Shown: in pieces, positions 22,997 through 32,474 of the stretch | Position numbering within the stretch: the stretch's first letter is position 1 | How the letters are laid out: every line of letters starts with the position of its first letter | Assembly (NCBI GenBank): GCA_910578085.1 | Contig: CAJTPM010000001.1 | Location: 1-56,970, forward strand | Length of the DNA: 56,970 bases | Direction of reading: 5' to 3' | From: an uncultured Lachnospiraceae bacterium | Lineage (GTDB): Bacteria > Bacillota > Clostridia > Lachnospirales > Lachnospiraceae | Notes under the pieces: generated by a model | The model's database searches: none | What the model was told of the DNA's origin: nothing | What the model saw: the letters and a program-made list of their open reading frames with translations, nothing else | Program-made: the position numbers and the translations under genes

Positions 22997-24565
22997 TTAC
23001 TTCCTGTCATATAGCTTCGCGAGTCCGGCCATTTCCTCCGCCAGCTCCTCCGTCAACTCTCCAGGCAGAAGCCTCCACTTCCAGTTATTCCCCAGGGTGG
23101 AGGGCAGATTCATCCTGGCGCTGTTATCAAGCCCCAGATAGTCCTGGATCGGGATCACCGCCGTATCCGCCGTAGAGGAAAGCGCCGCCCTTATCATCGC
23201 CTGACGGATATCTCTTTTCCTTTTTACATTCAGATATCTCATGGTAAAAGAGACCGTCTTTCTCTTTGCATTCTTCAGCCAGCCCTCTATCGTATCATTA
23301 TCATGGGTTCCGGTGTATACCACCGCATTCCTCTCATAATTGTGAGGCAGATAGGCACTGTCAGAGCCCCCGTCAAAGGCAAACAACAGTACTTTCATCC
23401 CCGGATAACCGCTTTTTTTCACCAGCCGCAGCACGGAAGGCGTCAGATATCCCAGATCCTCCGCGATCACATTCATCTTTCCCAGTTTATTCTTCATCAC
23501 CTGGAAAATATCGTAGCCCGGCCCCTTTTCCCAGTGTCCGAACTGTGCGGTTGGATCCCCATAAGGGATAAAATAGTACTCATCGAATCCCCTGAAATGA
23601 TCGATCCGCAAAATATCATAGAGTTCATAACACCTGGCGATCCGCCTGATCCACCAGTCATATCCTGTCTCTTTGTGGTATTCCCAACGGTAAAGCGGAT
23701 TACCCCAGAGCTGTCCCGTAGCGGAAAACGCATCCGGCGGGCAGCCTGCCACACCCACAGGTTTTAAATCCTCATCTAACTGGAACAGTTCCGGCGATGC
23801 CCAGACATCCGCCGAATCATAGGCCACATAGATCGGAATGTCGCCGATAATCTGAATGCCCTTCTTCGCCGCATAGGCCCGCAGCGCCGACCACTGCTTT
23901 GAAAACAGATACTGCTGGAACCGGATAAAGCCGATCTCCTCCGCATATGTTTCCCGGTACTGCCGCAGGGCGTCAGGCTTTCTGAAACGGATATCCTCAT
24001 CCCATTCAATAAAACTCTTCCCGCCGAACGCACTCTTTACGGCCATATACAGTCCATAATCATCCAGCCAGTACGCGTTGTCCTCACAGAATTTCCGGAA
24101 TGCCGGGTCCTGTTCTATCCCGCTGTTCGCGCAGGCTTTCCGCAGAACGGTAAACCGGGTTTCATAAATTTTTCCGTAATCCACATATCTGTCTTTCATG
24201 CCTTCTGTTCCGGCCGGCGCCTCTGTCAGAAGATCTCCCTCACAGTCCTCCTGCGTGATCCACCCCGCTTCGATCAACTCCTCCAGATCAATAAAATAGG
24301 GATTGCCCGCATAGGTGGAAAAGGACTGGTAGGGGGAATCCCCATAGCCGGTAGGCCCCAGGGGCAGGATCTGCCACAGAGACTGCCCGGCTTTTTCCAG
24401 AAAATCCACAAACTCATAGCATTCTTTTGAAAATCCCCCGATCCCGTACTTCGACGGAATGCTTGTAATCGGTAACAATACGCCGCTTCTTCTCATAACC
24501 GCCCTCATCTTTGCAGCTTCATTTACTGCGTTTTGCATTATATTATAAACTTTTGCAGTTGTCAC
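22997..24565 (-). CDS. malQ: 4-alpha-glucanotransferase (amylomaltase, GH77)
   Basis: MalQ moves alpha-1,4-glucan segments between maltodextrins in the cytosol, working with the phosphorylase encoded just before it. Family motifs: RRSGVLLPITSIPSKYGIGG, QILPLGPTGYGDSPYQ, GDIPIYVAYDSADVW, the nucleophile region LRIDHFRGF, EDLG, and GTHDNDT. The frame opens with GTG at 24565, overlapping the glgP stop by four bases (GTGA), giving 522 residues with some 20 more than usual at the N terminus. Inner ATGs (for example 24508, MRAVMRRSG) are alternatives. The overlap argues for translational coupling to glgP. Confidence 0.95.
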   Translation of the reverse strand: MTTAKVYNIMQNAVNEAAKMRAVMRRSGVLLPITSIPSKYGIGGFSKECYEFVDFLEKAGQSLWQILPLGPTGYGDSPYQSFSTYAGNPYFIDLEELIEAGWITQEDCEGDLLTEAPAGTEGMKDRYVDYGKIYETRFTVLRKACANSGIEQDPAFRKFCEDNAYWLDDYGLYMAVKSAFGGKSFIEWDEDIRFRKPDALRQYRETYAEEIGFIRFQQYLFSKQWSALRAYAAKKGIQIIGDIPIYVAYDSADVWASPELFQLDEDLKPVGVAGCPPDAFSATGQLWGNPLYRWEYHKETGYDWWIRRIARCYELYDILRIDHFRGFDEYYFIPYGDPTAQFGHWEKGPGYDIFQVMKNKLGKMNVIAEDLGYLTPSVLRLVKKSGYPGMKVLLFAFDGGSDSAYLPHNYERNAVVYTGTHDNDTIEGWLKNAKRKTVSFTMRYLNVKRKRDIRQAMIRAALSSTADTAVIPIQDYLGLDNSARMNLPSTLGNNWKWRLLPGELTEELAEEMAGLAKLYDRK

Positions 24566-26895
24566 ATGGTTTTCGGCAGATGCCAGATATCTGCATTATA
24601 CTCCTCAATGGTCCTGTCGGAAGAGAAAAATCCCGCTTTTGCAATATTGTGCAGCATCATCTTTTTCCACTTTGTCCTGTTCTCATAGTCCGCAAAGGCC
24701 TGATCTTTCACCTTAATGTAATCCTCCAGATCGAGCAGCGTCATAAACCAGTCCTTGTTTAACAGTTCGTCGTGCAGTCTCTTTAAGTTCTCCTTATTCC
24801 CCACTGCCAGGGCCTGCTTACCGACAATAAAGTCCACCGCCTCTTTGATCACTTTACTGTTTTCATAGTATTCCTTCGATACATAGCCCGGTTTCCCCTT
24901 TTTCTTTTCCTCATAGTAACCGATGACCGTATCAGAATCTTGGCCGAAGATATAAATATTGTCGTCGCCCACCAGCTCATGGATCTCCACGTTGGCGCCG
25001 TCCGCTGTACCTAAAGTCACCGCACCGTTCAACATGAATTTCATGTTACCGGTACCGGATGCCTCCTTGGAAGCAAGAGATATCTGCTCGGAAATATCGC
25101 AGGCCGGAATGATCTTCTCTGCATAGCTGACATTGTAATTTTCCACCATCAGCACTGTCATGTACGGGCTGACATCTTTGTCATTATTTACGATCTCCTG
25201 CAGCACAAGAAGCAGATGGATGATATCTTTCGCGATCACATAAGCCGGCGCCGCTTTCGCACCGAAAATAAAGGTAAGCGGTCTCTCAGGCTTTTTGCCG
25301 CCCTTGATCTCCAGATACTTATGGATAATGTACAGCGCGTTCATCTGCTGTCTCTTGTATTCATGGAGCCTCTTGACCTGAATATCAAAAATAGAGTTCG
25401 GATCCAGATCTACCCCTTCCATCTCTTTCACATAAGCTGCCAGTTCCTGCTTTTTCGTCCGCTTGATCTCGGCAAGCTTATCAAGTACCGCCGCATCATC
25501 CTCAAAAGCCAACAGTTTTTCCAGCTCACCCGCATCTTTCCTGTAACCTTTGCCGATCAGGCCTGTGATATAAGCCGCCAGTTCCCTGTTGCTGGACAGA
25601 AGCCACCGTCTGAACGTAATGCCGTTTGTCTTATTATTAAACTTTTCCGGATAGATCTCATAAAAATCATGGAGTTCCGTATTTTTCAAAATCTCCGTAT
25701 GGATCGCCGCCACGCCGTTCACCGAAAAGCCATAGTGGATATCGATGTGTGCCATATGTACCCTGTTGTCCCTGTCGATGATCCAGATGCTCTCATTCTT
25801 CGGATATTTTTCCCGCACTTTTGCATCCAGTTCTTTTATGATCGGCACCAGTTTCGGCACCACCTTCTCCAGATAGGCAAGCGGCCATTTCTCCAGCGCT
25901 TCCGCCAGGATCGTGTGGTTTGTGTAGGCGCAGGTTCTGCTCACCACCTCGATGGCCTCATCCATGGTGAAGGCCTTATCCTCCACCAGGATCCGAATCA
26001 GTTCCGGGATCACCATGGTGGGATGGGTATCGTTGATCTGGATCACGCAGTAATCATAAAGCCTTCTCAGATCCTGCTTCTTTTCCTTCATCTCCTGCAA
26101 AATAAGCTGGGCGCCGTTGCTGACCATAAAGTACTGCTGGTAGATCCTCAGCAGATTCCCTGCCTCATCAGAGTCATCGGGATACAGAAACAACGTCAGG
26201 TTCTTTTCGATCTCTTCCTTGTCAAAACTGATACCATCTTTCACAATGCTCTCATCCACAGACTCAATATCAAACAGATGCAGCTTATTGACGCCACTGT
26301 CATATCCCACTACGTCAATGTCATAAAGCCTTGACTTCACTGTCATGTCCCCAAAAGACACATCAAAGGTCGTGTCAGTCTTCTTTAACCAGCTGTCTTT
26401 TTCAATCCACCCGTTGGGCTCCGCCTCCTGGAGTTTATCCCTGAATACCTGCTTAAACAGCCCAAAATGATAATTCAGGCCAATGCCGTCACCGGACAGT
26501 CCCAGTGTCGCAATGGAATCTAAAAAACATGCCGCCAGACGTCCCAGACCGCCATTCCCAAGGGAAGGCTCCGGCTCCACTTCCTCAATTTTTGACAGCT
26601 CTTTGCCGTACTTTTTCAGAATCTTTTCCAGATCCTCATAGATCCCCAGATTGATCAGGTTATTGGACAGGAGCTTCCCGATCAGGAATTCCGCAGAAAT
26701 ATAGTAAAGCTTCTTCTCCCCGGTGATTTCTTCCGTGACCTCTGTCATCTCTTTTGTCAGTTCCAGGACGGCATAATAAACTTCCTCATCCGTACAGTCT
26801 GCAATGCCTTTCCCATATCTCTTCTCCGCTAACATTGCAAGCTGCGTTTCCATGTTCAGCTGTAACACTTTTCTTGGCATCTGTAATTCTGTCAT
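24562..26895 (-). CDS. glgP: Glycogen/maltodextrin phosphorylase
   Basis: GlgP releases glucose-1-phosphate from alpha-1,4-glucans using phosphate and pyridoxal phosphate. The 777-residue protein has the expected blocks: LGNGGLGRLAACFLDSIATL, VIQINDTHP, NGITFRRWLL, DIQVKRLHEYKRQ and the PLP-lysine region EASGTGNMKFMLNGA. The N terminus with LYYISAEFLIGKLLSNN is typical. It is cotranscribed with malQ, so the pair degrades storage glycogen or imported dextrins. A GGAGGAT site precedes the ATG. The LacI-type gene upstream (27039-28028) may regulate it, though no copy of the operator seen at 28053 is found before glgP. Confidence 0.97.
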   Translation of the reverse strand: MTELQMPRKVLQLNMETQLAMLAEKRYGKGIADCTDEEVYYAVLELTKEMTEVTEEITGEKKLYYISAEFLIGKLLSNNLINLGIYEDLEKILKKYGKELSKIEEVEPEPSLGNGGLGRLAACFLDSIATLGLSGDGIGLNYHFGLFKQVFRDKLQEAEPNGWIEKDSWLKKTDTTFDVSFGDMTVKSRLYDIDVVGYDSGVNKLHLFDIESVDESIVKDGISFDKEEIEKNLTLFLYPDDSDEAGNLLRIYQQYFMVSNGAQLILQEMKEKKQDLRRLYDYCVIQINDTHPTMVIPELIRILVEDKAFTMDEAIEVVSRTCAYTNHTILAEALEKWPLAYLEKVVPKLVPIIKELDAKVREKYPKNESIWIIDRDNRVHMAHIDIHYGFSVNGVAAIHTEILKNTELHDFYEIYPEKFNNKTNGITFRRWLLSSNRELAAYITGLIGKGYRKDAGELEKLLAFEDDAAVLDKLAEIKRTKKQELAAYVKEMEGVDLDPNSIFDIQVKRLHEYKRQQMNALYIIHKYLEIKGGKKPERPLTFIFGAKAAPAYVIAKDIIHLLLVLQEIVNNDKDVSPYMTVLMVENYNVSYAEKIIPACDISEQISLASKEASGTGNMKFMLNGAVTLGTADGANVEIHELVGDDNIYIFGQDSDTVIGYYEEKKKGKPGYVSKEYYENSKVIKEAVDFIVGKQALAVGNKENLKRLHDELLNKDWFMTLLDLEDYIKVKDQAFADYENRTKWKKMMLHNIAKAGFFSSDRTIEEYNADIWHLPKTM

Positions 26896-27038
26896 AGTGA
26901 TCCTCCTGATTCTATTTTGTTTTTAATTTGCAGATCTTATCTAACCATATAAATGTCTGCTGCATTGTGTTCTCAACATCCGAATATTATCCTGATTCTG
27001 CCGCTACCCTGTCCGGGCGTCCGTCCACCTTAATCCCT

Positions 27039-28028
27039 TCACGCAATAATATCCAGATACTTCATCCTCACGATCGTATGGGGCAGGACTACTTCCCTGC
27101 CTTCCCCACCCCGCAGAAGATATTGCAGCTCTTCCACTGCCGCAGCGGAAACCCCCGCAAAGTTCTGCTGCACCGTGTTCATCTGCTTTCCGGCATAGCC
27201 CATAAGCACTAACCCGTCAAACCCGCAGACCGGCCGGAAGATATCCATCTCGATCAAAGCCCGCATAGCCCCGATGGCCATCAGATCGGAACCGCAGACG
27301 ATCACATCCTTACTCTTTGCGTACTGGAAAGTCAGATTCCTGGCCTTCAGTTCACTGAAATCTCCGTAGCGGACAAACAATTTGCAGGAGAGCTCCTTTG
27401 CCAGTTCCTCGATCCCGACAAGCCGCTGTGCTCCCGGGTAGGAATTCTTTTTTCCTGCGATATACAGGATCTTTTTCGATTTGTTCTCCAGTATCGTCTT
27501 CCTCGCCACATCGATCTGGGCCTGCCTGTGATCAATCCCGATGCAGGAAACCGTCCCCGCCCGGTAGGACGCATCCACCAGCACTACCTTGAAGGCACCT
27601 TTTTCCACTACCTCCCAGATCACCCTGTCATTGGGAGATATCCCATAGACAATGATACCTTCTATGCTCTGGGCCTTAAAATACCGGATGACCTCTGCCA
27701 CCGTTTTTCCCTTCAGCATGGAAAAGAATACGGTGATCAGATCCAGTTTCTTCTCCTGTGCTTTCTGGATAGCCCCCGCCATATACTGCATGTCGATCTC
27801 GTCGATCGCCTTGGTCTGGGTATTCAGGTTCATCAGCAGCGCGATCCTTCCTGCCTGCTTGGAAGAGAGAGCTGCCGCGATGGAGTTCGGCACAAACTCC
27901 AGTTCCTTCGCCGCCGCTTCCACCTTCCTCTTAGTCGCCTCGCTGACGCCCGGATATCCGTTCAGTACCTTTGATACCGTGGAGATCGCCACACCCGCCT
28001 GTTTTGCCACATCTTTGATCGAAACCAT
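27039..28028 (-). CDS. LacI/GalR-family transcriptional regulator
   Basis: This 329-residue repressor has the LacI helix-turn-helix with hinge (VSIKDVAKQAGVAISTVSK, then VLNGYPGVSEATKRKV) and a periplasmic-binding-like sugar domain (about 60-325; GIIVYGISPND, VCGSDLMAIGAMRAL, GFDGLVLMGYAGKQMNTV). It lies upstream of glgP-malQ on the same strand, so it may sense a glucan-derived sugar. A palindromic operator (28053-28064) covers its own transcription start, implying autoregulation. The effector cannot be read from sequence. Confidence 0.92.
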   Translation of the reverse strand: MVSIKDVAKQAGVAISTVSKVLNGYPGVSEATKRKVEAAAKELEFVPNSIAAALSSKQAGRIALLMNLNTQTKAIDEIDMQYMAGAIQKAQEKKLDLITVFFSMLKGKTVAEVIRYFKAQSIEGIIVYGISPNDRVIWEVVEKGAFKVVLVDASYRAGTVSCIGIDHRQAQIDVARKTILENKSKKILYIAGKKNSYPGAQRLVGIEELAKELSCKLFVRYGDFSELKARNLTFQYAKSKDVIVCGSDLMAIGAMRALIEMDIFRPVCGFDGLVLMGYAGKQMNTVQQNFAGVSAAAVEELQYLLRGGEGREVVLPHTIVRMKYLDIIA

Positions 28029-28052
28029 TTCTGCTCCTGTTTTTATTATTTA

Positions 28053-28100
28053 GAAAACGTTTTCCACTGCTACTATAATACAATAAGGCGGCAGTGTCAA
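28053..28100 (-). promoter_or_regulatory. Autoregulated promoter of the LacI-family gene
   Basis: On the minus strand TTGACA (28095-28100), a 17-base spacer and TATAGT (28072-28077) form a strong sigma-A promoter. The 12-bp perfect palindrome GAAAACGTTTTC (28053-28064), with the central CG of LacI/GalR operators, lies right at the predicted start site. Confidence 0.75.
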
Positions 28101-28166
28101 GAATTTTTTTAATTTTTATAAAAGCTGTCTCTGACGGCTTTATCAAAGTTCAAAGACGCATCTCTA

Positions 28167-28511
28167 TCACGGTATCTCAATGATGAATTGTTCATCATAC
28201 TTATCGTTCAAGTCATCGTAGGTCATTCTGATTTTATCCTCCGAAAGCCATTCCACCCCGAAAAACACTGTCTCCATAAAACCTCCCCCCGGGTAAGTCC
28301 AAAGGTACTTTTTCCAGAACCGCTCCTTTTTGTAGACATATGGCCGACATACATGATCATATTCCACGATGATGGTATTTGTGCCCTGGGGGGAAGTATA
28401 GACCTCACGATATGACACCAATAAAGCGTCACAGCAGCCCCGTAGCAGGGTAACTACCAGGAAAAGCGCCGCCAGTACGGCAATATATTTGATCCACTTA
28501 CCCTTCATCAT
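28167..28511 (-). CDS. Small membrane-anchored protein, resembles DUF5412
   Basis: This 114-residue protein has one N-terminal hydrophobic segment (about 8-26) and an exported or outside-facing beta-rich remainder with SPQGTNTIIVEYD, YPGGGFMETVFFGVEWLSED and IRMTYDDLNDKYDEQF. The pattern SP-G---I----, GG, V-W--D--I resembles DUF5412-type proteins; I am not certain of the family. Function unknown. It stands alone between the LacI regulator and the oxidoreductase. Confidence 0.6.
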   Translation of the reverse strand: MMKGKWIKYIAVLAALFLVVTLLRGCCDALLVSYREVYTSPQGTNTIIVEYDHVCRPYVYKKERFWKKYLWTYPGGGFMETVFFGVEWLSEDKIRMTYDDLNDKYDEQFIIEIP

Positions 28512-28645
28512 TTTCCTCCCCGGCTTTCTCCTTAATCACAGACAAATTTTAACATGTTCCCCTGCATTATTCAACGGATTTACACAGTCTGGTCATTATT
28601 CCACACGCTCCTGCTTCAATACAATTAAAGCCCCTCTCCCTCACT

Positions 28646-30007
28646 TCACCTCCTCCTGCAGTCCGTCTGGGCCGGGCCGTCGATCAGATGCCCCTCTTTA
28701 TCAAACCGGGAGCCGTGGCAGGGGCAGTCATAAGTTCCCTCTTCCGGATTCCATTCCAGCCTGCATCCCATATGGGGACAGTTCGGGCCGATCTCCCTAT
28801 CCCCAGCGGGCAGAAGATGCTTCATAAGCCCCTTCACCGTGTGAGCGCCATGCACCGCAAGTTCTTTCGCCGCCTGGGCTGTGAACCGTCTTCCGGGTGA
28901 AAAAATATCCACCTCGGGGCAATCCCGTCCGTCAATCAGCGCCGTCAGGATCCGCGCACTGACCATGGCCGTAGTTATTCCCCATTTTCCAAACCCTGTG
29001 GCCACATACCAGTCCGGCTTTGCCCTGGAAAACCGTCCAATATAGGGCAGCCCGTCTAACGTCATACAGTCCTGGGCTGACCAGCGAAGCACTTCATGGC
29101 ATCCGGGATAAAGCTCTTTTGCTTTTCTGCGCAGCATCTCATATCTGCACCCTCCGCCCGGTCTGTCCTTCTGATTCGTCCCGGTCCGATGGCTGCCCCC
29201 GCCAAGTAACAGCATATTCCCGCAGGAGCGGAAAGAAAGCCCCTCCCGGTCGATGCCCAGATACATGCCCTCCGGTCTCTCTACGTTTTCCAATGCCACT
29301 ACATAACTTCTCTCCTGATACATTCTGGCAAAATAATAACCCGGCACATTGACAAAAGGATAGTGGGCCGCAAACACAATATGCTCCGCCGTCACACATC
29401 CTCTGTCCGTCTCCACTCTGTGATCTTCCACCCGCAGCACTTTTGTCTGCTCGTACACCTCCACCTCCTCCGCCAGCCGCGCCAGGAATTTCAACGGATG
29501 GAATCTCGCCTGCCCTTCAAACCTTGTCACCCCTGCCACCGGAAAAGGGAGCTCACAATCTGTCCTGAAAGAAGCTTTTATGCCAAGAGACTTCGCCGCC
29601 TCCGCTTCCCTTTTCAGAACCTCCGTCTCCCTTTCGGAGTACAGGCAGGCCGGACATCTGACAAAATCGCAGTCGATCGCCTTTTCCCCGATCAGCCTTT
29701 CGTATTCTCTAATGGCTTCCTCATTCACGCGGGCGTAATGCTCCGCCATAGATCGCCCGAATGTGCGGATCAGATAGTCGTACACCAGATTGTGCTGGGA
29801 TGTGATCTTCGCCGTGGTATTTTTCGTCTGACCGCTGCAGATCCTGTCCGCCTCCAAGACGAGCGCCCGGATTCCCGCCTGTTCTAGGTAATATGCCGTT
29901 AAAATCCCCGCGAGTCCTGCTCCAATCACGACAACAGGCGCCTCCCTGTCTCCGGAAAGCGCCTCCCTTTTTCTGATTTCCATATGTTTCATCCAGACAG
30001 ATTCCAT
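28646..30007 (-). CDS. FAD-dependent oxidoreductase with C-terminal Rieske domain
   Basis: Starting at 30007 (GGAGGAGGC seven bases upstream), this is a 453-residue DAO-type flavoprotein. The N-terminal dinucleotide fold is VVVIGAGLAGILTAYYLEQA with an ADP-ribose acid in LVLEAD. A C-terminal Rieske 2Fe-2S domain carries the two ligand pairs in CPHMGC and CPCHGS. Such fusions oxidise amines or small metabolites and pass electrons to the iron-sulphur cluster; the substrate is unknown. The open frame extends 53 codons upstream through an old Rpn remnant, which is not part of the protein. It appears monocistronic. Confidence 0.88.
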   Translation of the reverse strand: MESVWMKHMEIRKREALSGDREAPVVVIGAGLAGILTAYYLEQAGIRALVLEADRICSGQTKNTTAKITSQHNLVYDYLIRTFGRSMAEHYARVNEEAIREYERLIGEKAIDCDFVRCPACLYSERETEVLKREAEAAKSLGIKASFRTDCELPFPVAGVTRFEGQARFHPLKFLARLAEEVEVYEQTKVLRVEDHRVETDRGCVTAEHIVFAAHYPFVNVPGYYFARMYQERSYVVALENVERPEGMYLGIDREGLSFRSCGNMLLLGGGSHRTGTNQKDRPGGGCRYEMLRRKAKELYPGCHEVLRWSAQDCMTLDGLPYIGRFSRAKPDWYVATGFGKWGITTAMVSARILTALIDGRDCPEVDIFSPGRRFTAQAAKELAVHGAHTVKGLMKHLLPAGDREIGPNCPHMGCRLEWNPEEGTYDCPCHGSRFDKEGHLIDGPAQTDCRRR

Positions 30008-30177
30008 CTTATGCCTCCTCCATGTCTCATCCCTGCCTGACAGTACCTGGTCAGAGATGAAGTTACTCAAACATAAGGACAGCCCACATAGTGTATCATC
30101 CTTATATTGGATAGCATATACTGAAATCCGGCTATTATACGGTTTCCGGGAAACTGCCGATGACATCCCGGATCCCT

Positions 30178-30336
30178 TTACCGGTATTTTCTACATTTTT
30201 CCTGCCTGCGCTCTGTATTTATCCGTTCATCTGCATTGCTTTGTTGTTTTCCCTCATACAGGACTCCGTTCACCAGATCCGCAAAAATCTCCGGATCTTC
30301 CAGATAATCGTTCTCATAGACATCTTCTCTACCCAT
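30178..30336 (-). pseudogene. N-terminal fragment of an Rpn-family nuclease
   Basis: From an ATG at 30336 with GGAGGAGA upstream, the frame reads MGREDVYENDYLEDPEIFAD then LVNGVLYEGKQ, matching the N terminus of Rpn/PD-(D/E)XK putative transposases. The next codons leave the family pattern and stop within 25 residues, so the gene is frameshifted and truncated. Nothing recognisable of the catalytic domain follows. Confidence 0.5.
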
Positions 30337-30499
30337 GTCCGTCTCCTCCCTCATTCTCTTTTTCCATATAAGGGAGTCTTTTATTTTCACGAATGTGACC
30401 GGATAAATCAGAAATCCAAGAAGTTCCCAGATATGTGACTATATACTACCAAAAATAGTTATGCTTTTCAACAGTTTTTCTATAAACCTATAACCGCCC

Positions 30500-30883
30500 T
30501 TATTCACTCGTTGGTGCTGTATAGTTGCTCTGCACAGCAGCAGGAATTTCATCATATTGCACCTCTTTCCATTCAAGAACACCTCGGATCGGCATTACCG
30601 TTAAACGGATAAACGCTCCCTCTTTCAATTCCTTTGATGTTCCGAATGTAATGTCTTTTCCTTTTCCATTCTCATCGTAAGAAAATAAAGTGTATGAGTA
30701 ATCCATACTTCCGCTAAAGTTAATTACACCGCCTTTTGATTCGGTCTGTTCTATTTTACTGTTATCAATCTGTGAATAATAGTATGTGCTGCCGGTTCCC
30801 GAAAGGAACCACATACAAAAACCAATAAAACCTACAATAAGTATTACAACTGCGACAATCCCGATAGTCAGTTTTCTCTTCAT
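30500..30883 (-). CDS. YxeA-family secreted protein
   Basis: This 127-residue protein has an N-terminal membrane or signal segment (about 3-25, KRKLTIGIVAVVILIVGFIG) and the YxeA (DUF1093) domain: YYYSQID, YSYTLFSYDENGKGKDITFG, LKEGAFIRL, and RGVLEWKEVQYDEIPAAVQ. The ATG at 30883 follows GGAGG by about eight bases. It is the last gene of the immunity cassette. In Bacillus, yxeA closes the yxdJKLM peptide-responsive operon, so the same role, supporting an antimicrobial-peptide exporter, is likely; its biochemical function is unknown. Confidence 0.85.
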   Translation of the reverse strand: MKRKLTIGIVAVVILIVGFIGFCMWFLSGTGSTYYYSQIDNSKIEQTESKGGVINFSGSMDYSYTLFSYDENGKGKDITFGTSKELKEGAFIRLTVMPIRGVLEWKEVQYDEIPAAVQSNYTAPTSE

Positions 30884-30898
30884 TCCGATATCCTCCAC

Positions 30899-31675
30899 TT
30901 ACCAACCTTTTTTTGTTGTTTTTTTATGCTTTTTTGCTGCCTTAACTGATACGTTTCCTTTTGCCGTGAATACAAAAACAGCAGTAATCATCAATACTAC
31001 AATCATACTGAGCAGGCAGAGGAACACGTTCCAATGCACAGCCGCATCATAGCTTCGGTAACTGATCAGGCCTAAACTCGCAGTAACCGGATAAACATTT
31101 GCTAATGTTATATTTCCAGAGGCAAACATACCACCATAGCCATAAACAAAAGCAATAATTGTTCCAACCATGTGTCCGTTCGGGATGCGGGTGGCGAATG
31201 CAATCACAGGCATAACCGCAATATACAAAAACAGACAGTTGAGAATAATCTGGATAAATGTTTGCAATATGGATGCTACAGACATTCCAGGAAATCCCAT
31301 TATCAAATTGGCAATTACCGTAAATGCGGCACTTACCAGCCCAAAAAACAAAGACAGCAATGTACATACAAGCAGCTTTCCCCACAACAGACTGCTATAA
31401 GGAATGGGAATCGTCATAATACTTTTCAGCGTATCATCTTTCCCTTCCCTTGCTATGATATATCCGGCAATGAGGGCAATGCACATGGGGAAAATCGTTG
31501 TGGCATTATTTTTGATCACCTGTTCTGTAAAAAAGGCAAATGTCCAGACTGTTCCGTCCTTTGCTGTTGTGGAAAAAATCGTCAATACAACGGAAAGCAA
31601 CATCAGGAAAACACCCGCCCATATCATATGATACCGCTTTAACTTCCATATTTCGGTCTTAACCATGCGAACCAT
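30899..31675 (-). CDS. Lantibiotic-immunity-type ABC-2 permease, second subunit
   Basis: This 258-residue membrane protein has six hydrophobic segments and the features of MutG/EpiG-like permeases (MVKTEIWKLKRYHMIW, TTIFPMCIALIAGYIIAREG, KDDTLKSIMTIPI). The start at 31675 lies one base after the previous gene's stop, with GAGGGG nine bases upstream; earlier in-frame ATGs would overlap. With the permease at 31677-32474 and the ATPase at 32458-33381 it forms a LanFEG-like exporter that removes lantibiotics or bacitracin-like peptides from the membrane. Confidence 0.85.
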   Translation of the reverse strand: MVRMVKTEIWKLKRYHMIWAGVFLMLLSVVLTIFSTTAKDGTVWTFAFFTEQVIKNNATTIFPMCIALIAGYIIAREGKDDTLKSIMTIPIPYSSLLWGKLLVCTLLSLFFGLVSAAFTVIANLIMGFPGMSVASILQTFIQIILNCLFLYIAVMPVIAFATRIPNGHMVGTIIAFVYGYGGMFASGNITLANVYPVTASLGLISYRSYDAAVHWNVFLCLLSMIVVLMITAVFVFTAKGNVSVKAAKKHKKTTKKGW

Positions 31676-31676
31676 A

Positions 31677-32474
31677 TCATTCATCCCCTCTCTTTTTATA
31701 CATATAATCAATCACGATGACAGAAAGCAAAGCGATAACGGCTAAAATAATGATTGTCTGAAATGTAGTTGGAACCAAATATTCCAACACTCCCACACCA
31801 TTCATAGCGCCATGCGCAGTTAAATCCCCTCCAGCCCACAGGGTTGTAAGCGGGATTGGCATCAGCCAGCACATCAACTTGGGCAGTGCGCCAAAAGATG
31901 ATTCAGCCGTCATACTAAAAACACTGTAAAAAACACATAGCAAAACAGAAAATACATAGTTCTTGCTAAAGAATACCACGAGGACAATTAACGGCAGCGT
32001 CCCGGCTGTAATAAAAATCCCCATTTCCAGTGCAAAAAATAATTTGTAAGCAATGTTATCTACTTCCGCCACCAGTCCGCCGCACAGGATTGATATAAAA
32101 GCTGATGTCAGGCTAAAAAGAATCCCAAAAAAGAACAGGACAATAATCTTTGCCAAAATCATCTGTGTGCTGGTTATAGGAATGGTGCGCAGGCTTTTAA
32201 AGGTATCGTTATCCCGTTCCATAAAAAAGAGCATGGCTGCAATCACCCCGATCATACACGGCAAAAGCAATTCTATTCCAAATGCCATGACCGACTGATA
32301 ATAATCATTGAAAATCGCTATTTTGCTGTCATATTGTCCTGCCGTCTGCGGCATTGTCATCAAGTAAGTCAGCGGTATGGGAAATAAAAATGCAGAAAGA
32401 ATGACTAGCCATATAAATTTTTTGCGTTTTAATTTTGCAAATTCGCAAATAACCAGTTTAAGCAATCCCCTCAC
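31677..32474 (-). CDS. Lantibiotic-immunity-type ABC-2 permease, first subunit
   Basis: This 265-residue protein has six hydrophobic segments with the EpiE/MutE pattern: LKLVICEFAKLKRKKFIWLV, FFMERDNDTFKSLRTIPI and YLVPTTFQTIIILAV. It overlaps the ATPase gene by 17 bases and abuts the second permease, so the three are translated together. It should form the membrane channel with its sister permease. The substrate (a lantibiotic or bacitracin-like peptide) is inferred from the family and from the linked kinase-regulator pair. Confidence 0.87.
   Translation of the reverse strand: MRGLLKLVICEFAKLKRKKFIWLVILSAFLFPIPLTYLMTMPQTAGQYDSKIAIFNDYYQSVMAFGIELLLPCMIGVIAAMLFFMERDNDTFKSLRTIPITSTQMILAKIIVLFFFGILFSLTSAFISILCGGLVAEVDNIAYKLFFALEMGIFITAGTLPLIVLVVFFSKNYVFSVLLCVFYSVFSMTAESSFGALPKLMCWLMPIPLTTLWAGGDLTAHGAMNGVGVLEYLVPTTFQTIIILAVIALLSVIVIDYMYKKRGDE

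Noticed and set aside
25216..26334. Long plus-strand frame of 372 codons inside glgP
   Set aside because: It is antisense to a clear glycogen phosphorylase; low-complexity His/Arg/Leu composition and no ribosome site mark it as a shadow.
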